The notes: generated from the letters alone by a model not told the origin. Positions 34,337 to 44,228 are shown, counted from the stretch's first letter. The stretch is DNA of 64,000 bases from Lachnospiraceae bacterium (GCA_017546025.1 JAFYYS010000021.1:1-64000); one strand, 5' to 3'. Made by a program: numbers and translations.

Positions 34337-35755
34337 TTACTGCAGCTTCGACAGGTAAGGTGCCGGGTCAATCATCGTGCCGTTCTTCGAAAGTGAAAAA
34401 TGAAGATGCGGCGCCGTGGATACTCCGGTGCTGCCGACAAGTCCGAGGACTTCGCCCTGCTTAACCTTCTGACCCTTCGTTACAAGAATCTTCGACATAT
34501 GCATGTAATGCGTCGAATAACCGTTTCCGTGATTGACAACAACCTGGTTGCCGGACGAGCTGTTATAACCGGCTGTCGTAACCGTTCCGGCAAGAACCGC
34601 AACAATCTGCGCACCGAGCTTACCGCCGATGTCCCAGCCTTTATGGAAGGAACTTGCGCCTGCACACGGTGGAACGCGCGGGCCGAACTTGGAAGCCGTT
34701 CTGTGGTCTCCCGGAAGAGGCCAGATCATCTTATTCAGATCGGTCTCATCCGTCTGCGTGATGCCTGCGGCATTGTTCTGTGCCGTAACATTGCTCGAAG
34801 AATTATTACCGCTGTTCTGCTGCTGTTGCTTTTGCTGCTGAGCCTTTCTGGAAGCCTCTTCCATCTCTCTTCTTCTGGCTTCCTCCTGCTGCCTTCTGCG
34901 GATTTCTTCCTGCTCCTTAATGTAAGCCTGCTGCTCGGCAATCGCCTGATCAAGCGTCTTCTGCGCAGTTGCAAGCTCATTGATGTAAACCTCAAGAAGC
35001 TCCTCGTTAGCGCCAATCAGCTCTTCGTATTTGGCGAAAGCATCCTGCTTGGCCTGGATGATGGACTCAATGTATTCGGCCTCTGCCTGATACATTTCGT
35101 TCGCGGAATCCATTGCAATCTTCTGCTGCTCAAGAATTTCCTTACGGTTCTTGACGTCGTCCTTCATGCGGGCATATTCCGTCAGAAGGTTGTGATCGTA
35201 TTCGTTAATCTTCTGGATGTATTCGTTCGCGTTCAGGATGTCGGAAATGCTCTTCGATTTCAGATACATTTCAAGCTGTTCCATCTGTCCGTTCTCGTAG
35301 ATATAACGGACACGCTTCTTCATTGCGTCATATTGCTTTGCAAGTGCAAGCTCAGCCGCCTCGAGTTCCTCACAGGCTGTATTGTACTCTGCCGTAATTC
35401 GGTCGGCTTCCGCCTGCGTGGCTTCCATCTCAAGCATGGTCTCGCACTGCTTTTTGTCGATTTCTTCGAGGTAAGCAAGAATGTCATCTGCCTGATGCTG
35501 TAAGCTCTTCGTCTCCTGCTCAAGCTTGTTCTTTCTTGCCGCAGCCTCATTCTTTTTCTGTTCGGCTTCTTTCCTCTTCTTTTCGAGTTCCGCGCCCTTG
35601 TTGCTGGCCTGTACAACACTTCTTCCGTTCAGGCCGGCGGCATTTGCTTTCGCTGTGTTTCCGAGGAACGCCCGGAAGGCGAGCACGGGAATCATCAAAC
35701 CGATCACCGCCAGACCGCCTGCAACGTAAAGCAAACGTTTTACTGTCTTGTTCAT
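34337..35755 (-). CDS. M23 peptidoglycan hydrolase with coiled coil (FtsEX-activated type)
   Basis: 472 aa. N-terminal membrane segment (LLYVAGGLAVIGLMIPVLAF), then a long coiled coil (about 50-310, rich in Glu, Lys, Gln), a Gln/Asn/Ser linker and a C-terminal M23 domain (about 355-470) with zinc motifs: His in SSFHKGWDIGG, Asp of the same motif, and HLHFSLSKNG. It cuts peptide cross-links in peptidoglycan. The coiled coil is the part that FtsX grips in PcsB/EnvC-like proteins, and the gene directly follows ftsX, so this is very likely the hydrolase controlled by FtsEX at division. Confidence 0.93.
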   Translation of the reverse strand: MNKTVKRLLYVAGGLAVIGLMIPVLAFRAFLGNTAKANAAGLNGRSVVQASNKGAELEKKRKEAEQKKNEAAARKNKLEQETKSLQHQADDILAYLEEIDKKQCETMLEMEATQAEADRITAEYNTACEELEAAELALAKQYDAMKKRVRYIYENGQMEQLEMYLKSKSISDILNANEYIQKINEYDHNLLTEYARMKDDVKNRKEILEQQKIAMDSANEMYQAEAEYIESIIQAKQDAFAKYEELIGANEELLEVYINELATAQKTLDQAIAEQQAYIKEQEEIRRRQQEEARRREMEEASRKAQQQKQQQQNSGNNSSSNVTAQNNAAGITQTDETDLNKMIWPLPGDHRTASKFGPRVPPCAGASSFHKGWDIGGKLGAQIVAVLAGTVTTAGYNSSSGNQVVVNHGNGYSTHYMHMSKILVTKGQKVKQGEVLGLVGSTGVSTAPHLHFSLSKNGTMIDPAPYLSKLQ

Positions 35756-35785
35756 AGATCCTCCCTTTCGGCCGAAGCCGCTTCG

Positions 35786-36700
35786 TCAGATATGACGAAT
35801 CTTTCGAAGTTCACGGTTCATCGTAATCCAGCTGCCGAGTAAACCGAGACCTAACCCGATTCCCACAATCATCGGGGAAAGTTTAACGAAGATGTCATTT
35901 ACCGCAACAACATCCATGCCGGACTGCATCAGTCCGGAAAGACGGGTTCCCAAAAGCTCAATCACCTTATAGTACACAAGGTACAGGATCGAAAGCGGCA
36001 GCGCTGCGCCCAAAAGGCCGAGCGTCATGCCTTCGACGATGAACGGGAACCGGATAAAACGGTCGGTTGCACCGATCAGGTGCATAATGGAAATCTCGTT
36101 CTTACGAACGGAAACGCCGACGCTTACGGTTGTGCTGATCAAAAACAGCGAAATGACAAGCAATAACACAATCAAAACGCTGGAGCTTAAGCTGACCACG
36201 CGGTTGGTCTTCGTCAGGGCCTGCACAAGCTGCTGCGTGTCATTTACCTGACGCACCCCGTTGATTCGCTTGATTTCCGTTGTCAGTGCGCTTTGGTCTT
36301 CAACCGTGTCGAAGAATATTTCGAACGAAGCGGAATTCGCAAGCGGGTTCTCGTCACCGAAGGACTCGAGAAGCTCGGGATCGGAAAGGTACAGTTCCTT
36401 GAACTCTTCCCAAGCCTGGTCGCCGGAAACGTATTTAACCAGCTTAACGCCCTGCTTCGCCTCAATCTGGTTTCTGATCTCGAGCATCTCCTGCTCGGTC
36501 GTGCCGTCGTTGAAGAAAACGGTGATGCCGACATTGGCTTCTGCTTCTCTGATCATATACCGGAGATTGGTAACAATGAAATACATTACGCCGAATAAGA
36601 ACAGGCAGGTTGTCATGGTCAGAACCGATGCAATCGAGAACATTCTGTTACGGCGGATGTTCTTAAAGCCCTGGCCGATATTATAGAAAAAACTATCCAT
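35786..36700 (-). CDS. ftsX: Cell division protein FtsX
   Basis: 304 aa from the ATG at 36700 ([18 protein letters not shown]), which overlaps the ftsE stop by 8 bases. Membrane subunit of the FtsEX ABC system that couples ATP hydrolysis at the septum to activation of an external wall hydrolase. There is one membrane helix near residues 22-45, an extracellular domain (about 60-165, VGITVFFNDGTTEQEMLEI) and three more helices in the C-terminal half with the typical RKNEISIMHLIGATDRFIRF loop. Complete by length. Confidence 0.96.
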   Translation of the reverse strand: MDSFFYNIGQGFKNIRRNRMFSIASVLTMTTCLFLFGVMYFIVTNLRYMIREAEANVGITVFFNDGTTEQEMLEIRNQIEAKQGVKLVKYVSGDQAWEEFKELYLSDPELLESFGDENPLANSASFEIFFDTVEDQSALTTEIKRINGVRQVNDTQQLVQALTKTNRVVSLSSSVLIVLLLVISLFLISTTVSVGVSVRKNEISIMHLIGATDRFIRFPFIVEGMTLGLLGAALPLSILYLVYYKVIELLGTRLSGLMQSGMDVVAVNDIFVKLSPMIVGIGLGLGLLGSWITMNRELRKIRHI

Positions 36701-38006
36701 AAATATAGCCCCCCTTCTTGTCCTCGACGATGACACCGTCCTGAAGCGTTACAACACGCTTCTGCATCTGGTCAACGACCTCGCGGTCATGCGTTACGAT
36801 TACGACGGTCGTTCCGCGGCGGTTAATCTCCTCGAGAAGAGACATGATCTCGTAGGAGTTCTGGGGGTCAAGGTTACCGGTCGGCTCGTCCGCGAGAATG
36901 ATCATGGGGTTGTTGACCAATGCTCTTGCGATGGCAACACGCTGCTGCTCACCGCCGGACAGCTCGTTCGGAAAACTCTTGTATTTCTGCGAAAGGCCTA
37001 CAAGGTGAAGCACCTTGGAAACCTCCTTCGGAATATCGCGCTTCGGCGCTCCGACAACTCTTTGGGCAAATGCCACGTTGTCGTATACGTTTCGGTCCGG
37101 CAGCAGGCGGAAATCCTGGAACACGATACCGATGTTACGGCGGTACTTGGACACCTGCCGTCTGCGGAGCTTTGCAAGATCCTTGCCGGCGATGTAAATG
37201 TTGCCGCCGGAAGGAGAAATCTCTCTCATCATCAGACGAATCATCGTGGATTTACCGGATCCGCTCGGTCCTACGATAAATACGAACTCGCCCTTCTGTA
37301 TCTCAAAGGAAACATCAACAAGGGCGACGCTGTCTTCAATCTGGCCCTCATATTCCTTGTGAACGTTTTTGAAAAGAATGACCGGAGGCTCTGCCTCCCG
37401 CTCCGTTTCAACTGCCTCGGGTGCTTCGGCTTCTTCGGCTTTCGCCGCTTCTTCGGAAGCAGGCTCTTCTTTGTCAGCTGTGACGGCTTCGTCAATCAGC
37501 TCGTCAAGCTTATCGTCATCCGCCACTGTTGCGACGGTTTCCGCAAGAAGCTCTTCGGCTGCATCGCCGGCTTTCGTCACATTTTCCTCTGCGGCATCGG
37601 CGGCTTTTGTTACAACATCTGCTGTTTCGTCAACGGCCTCAGCTGCTTCGCCGGCGGCCTCAACTGCTTCGCTGGCGGCTTCAACTGCATCCCCGGCGGT
37701 CTCTTTCACTTCGTCGGCTGCTTCGGCAACGCTGTCAGCAACCTCTTCGGTTACGGACTGCGTCACTTCTTCGGCGGTTTCGGTGATTTCATCAACCGCT
37801 TCGGCTGCCTCGTCCTTAACGGACTCCGTGACGGCCTCGGTAAAATCAACAGCTGCATCAGCAGTCTCTTCGGCTGCTTCGCTCACTGCTTCAGTCACTT
37901 CTTCTGCTATTGTGCCGGCTGCTTCGGCAATCTCTGCCGAGGCTTCCGAAACGGCTTCCGAAACCGCATCGGGATTAACCGGATTCAGAACATTCTCTTC
38001 TGTCAT
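36693..38006 (-). CDS. ftsE: Cell division ATP-binding protein FtsE with long acidic N-terminal extension
   Basis: 437 aa, where FtsE is normally about 225-230. Residues 209-437 are a complete FtsE: Walker A GPSGSGKS (246-253), a Q-loop (IVFQDFRLL), signature LSGGEQQRV and Walker [12 protein letters not shown]. Residues 1-205 are a low-complexity stretch almost only of Ala, Glu, Val, Asp, Thr and Ser, probably helical or disordered and very acidic. No other start with a good ribosome site is obvious at residue 205, although an internal start cannot be ruled out. Overlaps ftsX by 8 bases. Confidence 0.93.
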   Translation of the reverse strand: MTEENVLNPVNPDAVSEAVSEASAEIAEAAGTIAEEVTEAVSEAAEETADAAVDFTEAVTESVKDEAAEAVDEITETAEEVTQSVTEEVADSVAEAADEVKETAGDAVEAASEAVEAAGEAAEAVDETADVVTKAADAAEENVTKAGDAAEELLAETVATVADDDKLDELIDEAVTADKEEPASEEAAKAEEAEAPEAVETEREAEPPVILFKNVHKEYEGQIEDSVALVDVSFEIQKGEFVFIVGPSGSGKSTMIRLMMREISPSGGNIYIAGKDLAKLRRRQVSKYRRNIGIVFQDFRLLPDRNVYDNVAFAQRVVGAPKRDIPKEVSKVLHLVGLSQKYKSFPNELSGGEQQRVAIARALVNNPMIILADEPTGNLDPQNSYEIMSLLEEINRRGTTVVIVTHDREVVDQMQKRVVTLQDGVIVEDKKGGYIYG

Positions 38007-38028
38007 TTTGCCTCCACCATTGAGAAAA

Positions 38029-39117
38029 CTAGTTCTCCATGCTCTCCATATACTTCATGTACTTCACAACCATCAGCGCAATCTTAAATGTGATGGCATC
38101 ATCGAACACTCTCAGGTTCAGGTTTGTGCTCTTCTGCAGCTTGTCGAGACGGTAGACAAGCGTGTTTCTGTGGATATACAGTTCTCTGGATGTTTCGGAA
38201 ACATTCAGACTGTTTTCAAAGAACTTGTTGATTGTAACAAGCGTCTCCTCGTCGAAATCGTCCGGCGATTTGCCGTCGAAGATTTCGCGGATGAACATTC
38301 TGCAAAGCGGCATCGGAAGCTGGAAGATAAGTCTTCCGATTCCGAGATTGTTGTAAGCCACAACCTTGCGCTCGCTGTAAAAGATCTTGCCGACATCGAG
38401 AGCCATCTTTGCTTCCTTGTAGGATCTCGAGATGTCTTTGATCTCGTTAACAATCGTACCGTATGCGACATGCACCTTGCTCATTGCCTCGGTGTTCAGC
38501 ATGTCCACAATCACCTTTGCGGTGCCCATCAGATTGTCATACGTATCGGACGGCTTCAGCTCCTTCACGATGATGATGTTTCTCTCATCAACCGCCGTGA
38601 TGAAATCATGCGGCTTTCCGGCAAAAAGCGTGCGCACCGTCTCGAGTGCGTTCGTGTCCTTTTCGTTCTTCGTCTCAATCAGATATACGACTCTTCTTGC
38701 CTCCGCATCGATGTGCAGCTTCTTCGCGCGGTTGTAAATGTCTACGAGAAGCAGGTTATCCAGCAGAAGGTTCTTGATGAAGTTGTCTTTATCGAAACGC
38801 TCCTTATAGGCAACAAGCAGATTCTGAATCTGGAAGGTGGCAAGCTTGCCGACCATGTAAACATCGTCCGAATCGCCTCTTGCAAGCAGAATATACTCAA
38901 GCTGATGGTCATCGTACACCTTAAAGAACTGGCATTCCGAAATGACCTGGCTGTCCGCCGGTGAATCGGCAAACGCCGCAACCATGGGCTCCAGCCCCTC
39001 TGTATTGTTCATTGTGGACGCGAGCGGCTTGCCCTCCGTGTCCATAATGCATAAATCCACACGGGTAATGGATTTCATCCCGTCAATCGTATTTTGTAAA
39101 ATCTGATTGGAAATCAT
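38029..39117 (-). CDS. PucR/CdaR-family transcriptional regulator
   Basis: 362 aa. The N-terminus resembles a sugar-diacid-binding sensor of the CdaR type (ITRVDLCIMDTEGKPLAST). The middle (about 130-260) is the GGDEF-like fold of this family. The C-terminal PucR helix-turn-helix is clear (FFENSLNVSETSRELYIHRNTLVYRLDKLQ). Such proteins usually activate genes for uptake and use of a small molecule. It lies 22 bp upstream of ftsE on the same strand, an unusual neighbour for a division operon. Confidence 0.85.
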   Translation of the reverse strand: MISNQILQNTIDGMKSITRVDLCIMDTEGKPLASTMNNTEGLEPMVAAFADSPADSQVISECQFFKVYDDHQLEYILLARGDSDDVYMVGKLATFQIQNLLVAYKERFDKDNFIKNLLLDNLLLVDIYNRAKKLHIDAEARRVVYLIETKNEKDTNALETVRTLFAGKPHDFITAVDERNIIIVKELKPSDTYDNLMGTAKVIVDMLNTEAMSKVHVAYGTIVNEIKDISRSYKEAKMALDVGKIFYSERKVVAYNNLGIGRLIFQLPMPLCRMFIREIFDGKSPDDFDEETLVTINKFFENSLNVSETSRELYIHRNTLVYRLDKLQKSTNLNLRVFDDAITFKIALMVVKYMKYMESMEN

Positions 39118-39347
39118 TGTAAGACACCCTTCTCCGAAAATTTATTCCGTCTTCCGCGCCGCATTTTTGTGGAAAATACAACGCAAAAAAGCCCGTAAAA
39201 ACCTAGCATTATTCTAACATCATTGATTTCAATAGGCAAGGAAAAAATGGCTTTGAAACACAATTATTACAGATTCGTCACGAAATGGACACAGAATGAA
39301 AAATGAGGATGCGGCGTCGCATTTGCCATAGAGAAATGTGCAGCAAA

Positions 39348-39378
39348 AACGGGGCGGAAGAAACTCTTCCGTCCCGTT
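39348..39378 (-). terminator. Terminator of the transglutaminase-like pair
   Basis: About 13-bp stem (AACGGGGCGGAAG/CTTCCGTCCCGTT, one mismatch), 5-base loop, and TTTTTGCTG on the minus strand. The rest of 39,118-39,347 shows no gene. Confidence 0.82.
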
Positions 39379-39383
39379 AAAGT

Positions 39384-40628
39384 TCAGGGTGTCCGTTTTT
39401 TCGGCACCTCCGGATCGTCAAATGCTTCGACATCGTCCGGATATCCGTTTTTAAGCCGTGTCTCGTAGTTCACGGTGTCTGCAGCCGGATAGTCCGACTT
39501 CTGCCAGTAGTGCTCGGTATTCTCGAAAAATTCCGACGTTTCGTTGAAGTAATCAAAGTAGACTTCTGTCTTTCCGTCCCAGCCCCAGCACGGATCGACC
39601 TGGTACCAGTACGGTCCGATTTTGACCATGTTCCAGCCGTGCGGATTACGCTCGTAATGGGCTTGTCCGACCACGTCAATACATTCGATTTCCACCATGG
39701 AGCAAAGCAGATGGAATGCGGAGGAATAGCCCGTGCAGATGGCATGACCGTGCACAAGCGCCCCGTAAGCATTGTCGCTGTTGACTCTGTCTCCCTCCAG
39801 GGAATAGTGTTTCTCGTCGTATTTGACCTGGCCCGCCACATATACGTAGATGGCCTTCTCTGCTTCCGGCAGGGTCACCTCGCGGTCGCCGAGAATATCA
39901 GCCAGAATCTCCGAGCAGCAGTCGTACAGCTCTAAATCCAACGGGTCGGTAAGCAGCGCGCGGTTTTGCTCGCGGTATGCCCGAACAATCTCCGGGTTGA
40001 ACCCGCTCTCATAGCCCTCGGTATGATACTGAGGTTCCTGATTGGAAGGATCCGGCGACGGCGTGATTCTGTTTTCCGGCGTCCCGAAACGCGGTTCGTA
40101 TCCTTTTTTGATTGCCGCAAGGGCGCTCTGACAGCTTGCTTCGATATTACCGGAAACAAGATAAATCACATAGGGACCTTCCGCGAGAACACGTCCTCTT
40201 CGCAGCTTATCCGCCTCAACCGGCGCATATCCCGTGAATGTTTCCGTCCGGGCTTTAAGCCTCGTTTGAAACGCTTTCTCAATCCTGTCCCGCTTCTCTT
40301 TCGTATCTGTTACGGCGACAATGACCTCATCCGCGACAACGCCTTCGCCCCCGACGATATAAAAGTCCGTCATGCACTGTGCCACTTCGGCGTCGTAGAA
40401 CATGCTCTCAAAGTATGACGACGTTTCTTCAAAACCCGCCCCGAAGGAGCCGCCTTCCGTAAAATCCGGCGTGTCGAAATACACGCTCATGCAAATCTCA
40501 TATGCGGAAACGTTGCCGTAATCCTCCGTATTGAGAGTTTCTTTCTTCTCCTTTTTCCCGCTGCAGCCCTGCAGCAAAAGTGCCGCAAGAAAAACCGCCA
40601 GCAGCCGGTACCTTCTCCTCTTATTCAT
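39384..40628 (-). CDS. Transglutaminase-like lipoprotein
   Basis: 414 aa from the ATG at 40628. Signal peptide with lipobox (LLLQGC, Cys near 20). A variable N-terminal region (about 30-190) precedes a transglutaminase-type papain-like fold (about 240-400): catalytic Cys in HAICTGYSSAF, His in PHGWNMVKIG and Asp in QVDPCWGW. Such domains act as proteases or cross-linking enzymes on surface proteins, or as isopeptidases. Close paralogue of the gene just upstream (40648-41988), with 19 bp between them. Confidence 0.88.
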   Translation of the reverse strand: MNKRRRYRLLAVFLAALLLQGCSGKKEKKETLNTEDYGNVSAYEICMSVYFDTPDFTEGGSFGAGFEETSSYFESMFYDAEVAQCMTDFYIVGGEGVVADEVIVAVTDTKEKRDRIEKAFQTRLKARTETFTGYAPVEADKLRRGRVLAEGPYVIYLVSGNIEASCQSALAAIKKGYEPRFGTPENRITPSPDPSNQEPQYHTEGYESGFNPEIVRAYREQNRALLTDPLDLELYDCCSEILADILGDREVTLPEAEKAIYVYVAGQVKYDEKHYSLEGDRVNSDNAYGALVHGHAICTGYSSAFHLLCSMVEIECIDVVGQAHYERNPHGWNMVKIGPYWYQVDPCWGWDGKTEVYFDYFNETSEFFENTEHYWQKSDYPAADTVNYETRLKNGYPDDVEAFDDPEVPKKRTP

Positions 40629-40647
40629 CTGTAATCCCCCAAAAATC

Positions 40648-41988
40648 CTACTTCTCGACCCAAATCTTCTTGGTTTCCGGCGATTCGAACGTATCACTTG
40701 CCGCAATGCCTTCGTAGCCGACCTTCTTACGCTCCTCGTAGGTCAAAGTGTCCGCCTCGGGAAGCCCTTCCTTGTCCCAGTAATGCTCGGTATCGGTCAT
40801 CATCTGTTCCGTGATGTTCATGTAGTAAAAGTTATACGAACCGCTTCCTGTCCAGCCCCAGCAAGGGTCGACGTAATACCAGCACGGACCGAGCTTAATC
40901 ATGTTCCAGCCGTGTGCTTCTCGTTCCCGGAAAGCAGTTCCGTTTACGTTGATGACCTCAAGCCCGATCATCGAGCAAAGCAGGTTAAACGTGGACGAAT
41001 AGCCGGTACAGATGGCCACGTGGCGGAACAGCGCGCCGTACGGGTTGTCGGAATTCACGAAGTTGCCTTCGATGGAATAATGGGTATAGTCGTAATCAAT
41101 ATGCGTTACGATATAGCGGTAAATCTCAGTCTCCGCCTGTACGGCAGACATCGATTTGCCGCCGAGAACCTCATCGAGAATCTCGCTGCAGCGGTCAAAA
41201 AGCTCCTGATCCTGCAGGTCGGTCAACAGAGCGCGGTTCTTCTGCTGATAGGCCGTTACGATAAGCGGATTGAAACCGTTCTCATAGCCTGTGCCGTATG
41301 CTTTGTCAACGTTATACGGGCTCGGTTCTTCGGTCGGTATGACAGGATGCGGTGCATCCTCGGTAGGCGTCGGTGTATCAACCGGTACCTCCGTCGGGGT
41401 GGGCGTCGGGGTCGGTGTTGCAGGCAGTTCGGTTGGCGTCGGCTGACCGTAAATCTCCTCGTAACCCTTCTTCGTCACCATATTCAGGGCCTTCTTCGCC
41501 CCGTCCATGTCATCGCAGACAACCATGACAATATACTCGCCGTATTCGAAAACTTTGGCCTTTTCAAGCTTCTTCACCTCTTCGGGTGCATATCCGGTGA
41601 ACATCTGCTTGCGGTACGCAATCCGTTCCTCGAAAACCTTCTTCACCTTTTCGCGGTTAGCACTTTTCTTCACAACGGCAGCGGCAACCTCATCCGAAGA
41701 TGCGCCGGCAGAACCGATATAGTAATAGTCCGATACAAGGTCCGTAAAGTCAGCCTTATCATACAAAACGGTGAAAACCTCTTCCGAATCGTTCATGGAA
41801 GCATCCTCGGTATTGCCGAGTGCAAAATCCTTCTGACTGTCCTTAACCGACATACAGATTTCATACGCCGAAACCTTGCCGTACTCCTTCTCTTCTTCCT
41901 CATCGTCTTTGTCTGACTTGCAGGAAACAAGGCCTGCAAGCGACAGGATCAAGATGGCAAATACCATCCAAAATTTCATCTTCTTCAT
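40648..41988 (-). CDS. Transglutaminase-like lipoprotein (paralogue)
   Basis: 446 aa from the ATG at 41988. Lipobox AGLVSC near residue 22. Same order as its neighbour: a DYGNVSAYEIC-like N-terminal motif (here YGKVSAYEICMSV), a Thr/Pro-rich linker (TPTPTPTEVPVDTPTPTED), then the transglutaminase fold with Cys (VAICTGYSSTF), His (AHGWNMIKLG) and Asp (YVDPCWGW). The two genes are a tandem duplication and form one operon ending at 39348. Confidence 0.88.
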   Translation of the reverse strand: MKKMKFWMVFAILILSLAGLVSCKSDKDDEEEEKEYGKVSAYEICMSVKDSQKDFALGNTEDASMNDSEEVFTVLYDKADFTDLVSDYYYIGSAGASSDEVAAAVVKKSANREKVKKVFEERIAYRKQMFTGYAPEEVKKLEKAKVFEYGEYIVMVVCDDMDGAKKALNMVTKKGYEEIYGQPTPTELPATPTPTPTPTEVPVDTPTPTEDAPHPVIPTEEPSPYNVDKAYGTGYENGFNPLIVTAYQQKNRALLTDLQDQELFDRCSEILDEVLGGKSMSAVQAETEIYRYIVTHIDYDYTHYSIEGNFVNSDNPYGALFRHVAICTGYSSTFNLLCSMIGLEVINVNGTAFREREAHGWNMIKLGPCWYYVDPCWGWTGSGSYNFYYMNITEQMMTDTEHYWDKEGLPEADTLTYEERKKVGYEGIAASDTFESPETKKIWVEK

Positions 41989-42024
41989 TACTTTTCTTTC
42001 TCCCTCTTGTCTTTGCAAAAAAAT

Positions 42025-42050
42025 ACAGGGGTCGCGTAAGCAACCCCTGT
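42025..42050 (-). terminator. Terminator of msmK
   Basis: 8-bp stem ACAGGGGT/ACCCCTGT with a 10-base loop, followed by seven T on the minus strand. It separates msmK from the lipoprotein pair. Confidence 0.85.
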
Positions 42051-42065
42051 GAAACCTTCAAATAA

Positions 42066-43178
42066 TTAGTGCGTGATGATCTGCTCGGTGTCCTTATCGA
42101 AGATATGCATCTTAGCAAGATCCATAGCGATCGTAACGGTGTCGCCGGGTCTTGCAGTCGTACGAGGATCAACACGTGCGGTGATATCATAATCATCAAC
42201 GGAGAAGTACAGGAATACTTCTGCGCCGAGAAGCTCGTATACACGAACGGTAGCAGCGAAGGAAGCTTCCGGATGAGCCATGATGAAGTCTTCGTTGTCC
42301 TTGATGTCCTCAGGACGAATACCGAGAACAACTTCTCTGTCTTCATAGCCGCCGTCAATGAGCTTCTTAGCTCTTGCTTCCGGAACAAGGATACGGTTGG
42401 AACCGAAGTTCAGATATACATCGCCGCCCTCAACAGAAACAAGGCAATCCAGGAAGTTCATCTGAGGAGATCCCATGAAACCTGCTACGAACAGGTTGCC
42501 GGGCTTATCGTACAGATTCTGAGGAGTGTCAACCTGCTGGATAACACCGTCCTTCATAACTACGATTCTGGTACCGAGCGTCATAGCCTCGGTCTGGTCA
42601 TGGGTTACGTAGATGATCGTAGCTTCCAGTCTCTGATGGATCTTGGAAATCTCAATTCTCATCTGTACACGGAGCTTAGCGTCCAGGTTGGACAGCGGCT
42701 CGTCCATAAGGAATACCTTAGGATTACGTACGATAGCACGTCCCATGGCTACACGCTGTCTCTGACCACCGGAGAGAGCCTTCGGCTTACGGTCAAGCAG
42801 CTGCTCGATGCCGAGGATCTTAGCTGCCTCGTTAACGAGCTTTTCAATCTGGTCCTTCGGAACTTTACGAAGCTTCAAACCAAATGCCATATTATCGAAT
42901 ACGGACATATGAGGGTACAGAGCGTAGTTCTGGAATACCATTGCGATATCTCTGTCCTTAGGTTCTACGTCGTTCATCAGTCTGTCGCCGATATAGAGCT
43001 CACCGGCGGTGATTTCCTCGAGACCTGCAATCATACGGAGCGTTGTAGACTTACCGCAACCGGACGGGCCTACGAAAATAATGAACTCCTGATCCTTGAT
43101 GTCAAGGTTGAAATCCTTAACTGCAACAAATCCGTTAGGATATGTCTTGTTAATGTTGATCAGCTTTAAACTTGCCAT
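42066..43178 (-). CDS. msmK: Sugar ABC transporter ATP-binding protein (MsmK/UgpC type)
   Basis: 370 aa. Complete ABC ATPase: Walker [11 protein letters not shown]-loop [11 protein letters not shown], signature LSGGQRQRV, Walker [13 protein letters not shown], and the C-terminal regulatory OB-type domain of the MalK group (GIRPEDI). It energises carbohydrate importers in the membrane. No permease or binding protein lies beside it, and it has its own terminator, which fits the shared MsmK-type ATPase that serves several sugar transporters in Firmicutes. The gene symbol is a family assignment. Confidence 0.92.
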   Translation of the reverse strand: MASLKLININKTYPNGFVAVKDFNLDIKDQEFIIFVGPSGCGKSTTLRMIAGLEEITAGELYIGDRLMNDVEPKDRDIAMVFQNYALYPHMSVFDNMAFGLKLRKVPKDQIEKLVNEAAKILGIEQLLDRKPKALSGGQRQRVAMGRAIVRNPKVFLMDEPLSNLDAKLRVQMRIEISKIHQRLEATIIYVTHDQTEAMTLGTRIVVMKDGVIQQVDTPQNLYDKPGNLFVAGFMGSPQMNFLDCLVSVEGGDVYLNFGSNRILVPEARAKKLIDGGYEDREVVLGIRPEDIKDNEDFIMAHPEASFAATVRVYELLGAEVFLYFSVDDYDITARVDPRTTARPGDTVTIAMDLAKMHIFDKDTEQIITH

Positions 43179-43456
43179 TTTTTGCCTCCTAAAATTGATA
43201 TGTGCGCGTATTCACACAAACAGCATAGCATTATTCTACACAAGGCGAACGGAAAATGCCATAGCGCAAATAACCAAAGAACATTTCCGTATTTTGTTGA
43301 AATTGACCAACTTTAGCCCTTCGGGTGATACTCTTGTGCTATTTGTCTAGTTTTTATACCGGAAATATAGCGAAAATATATAAAAAACAGCCCATATTTG
43401 CATTTTTTGATAATTTTTGCTAAACTGATTTCATCATTTTCAGGGGGTTTTTTGCC

Positions 43457-44179
43457 ATGAAAACGTATCTGATTACCGGTGCCAGCGGCGGAATCGGCTC
43501 CGGAATTGCCAAAAAACTCGCCTCAGAAGGGTGCCGTCTCATTCTGTGCGGGAATAAAAACAGTTCCGCGCTTACCGAAACGGTTCAGTCTCTCGGCGAA
43601 GAAGCCGTTGTGAAGACCTTTCTCGGCGACCTTTCCGACGAAGCATTCGTCAACCGGATGGTTCAGGAATCCCTTGCGGACTTCGGCCGGATTGACGGGC
43701 TCGTGCATGCAGCCGGGATTGCTTCGCTCGGTCTGATGACCGACCTTTCGCTTACGGACTGGAACGCCATCTTCGGCGCCAATCTCACCTCGGCTTTCCT
43801 GCTTTCGAAGGCGCTGGCGCCGCATTTCATCAACAGAAAGGAAGGAAGAATCATTCTGCTCTCTTCTGTCTGGGGCGGACGCGGAGCCTCCTGTGAGGTT
43901 GCCTATTCCGCAACAAAGGGCGGCATTGATTCGTTCACGAAAGCACTTGCGAAGGAGCTCGCGCCGAGCGGCATCGCCGTCAACGCGCTTGCGCCCGGCA
44001 TGGTAGACACGCCGATGAACGGCATGCTTTCCGAAGAAGAAAAGGAACAAATCATCGAAGAGATTCCCGCCTGCCGGATGACCGATCCCGAAGAAGTAGC
44101 AGACATGGTATCGCTTCTTTTACAGGCACCGTCGTATCTTACCGGTCAGGTCATCGGTTTCAACGGCGGATGGTATTAG
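43457..44179 (+). CDS. SDR-family oxidoreductase (FabG-like)
   Basis: 240 aa. Classical short-chain dehydrogenase: the cofactor motif is TGASGGIGSGIA, the NAAG-type motif reads HAAGIAS, catalytic Ser in LLSSVWG, and Tyr and Lys in YSATKGG. It is closest in style to 3-oxoacyl-ACP reductase FabG, but the gene is not in a fatty-acid operon, so the substrate is open. It stands alone with its own terminator at 44199-44230, and the start has GGGGG upstream. Confidence 0.88.
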   Translation: MKTYLITGASGGIGSGIAKKLASEGCRLILCGNKNSSALTETVQSLGEEAVVKTFLGDLSDEAFVNRMVQESLADFGRIDGLVHAAGIASLGLMTDLSLTDWNAIFGANLTSAFLLSKALAPHFINRKEGRIILLSSVWGGRGASCEVAYSATKGGIDSFTKALAKELAPSGIAVNALAPGMVDTPMNGMLSEEEKEQIIEEIPACRMTDPEEVADMVSLLLQAPSYLTGQVIGFNGGWY

Positions 44180-44198
44180 CATTTATCACAAAAAACGA

Positions 44199-44228
44199 AC
44201 TCCCGGGTCGGATGCCCGGGAGTCTTTT
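44199..44228. terminator. Shared terminator between SDR and amidase genes
   Basis: 9-bp stem ACTCCCGGG/CCCGGGAGT with a 7-base loop and a TTTTTA run on the plus strand. The amidase gene on the minus strand ends directly beside it, so it can act in both directions. Confidence 0.82.

Noticed and set aside
36789-38964. Long plus-strand open frames opposite ftsE and the PucR-type gene
   Set aside because: They arise from the biased codons of the Ala/Glu-rich ftsE extension (GCx and GAx read backwards); no domain is visible in them.
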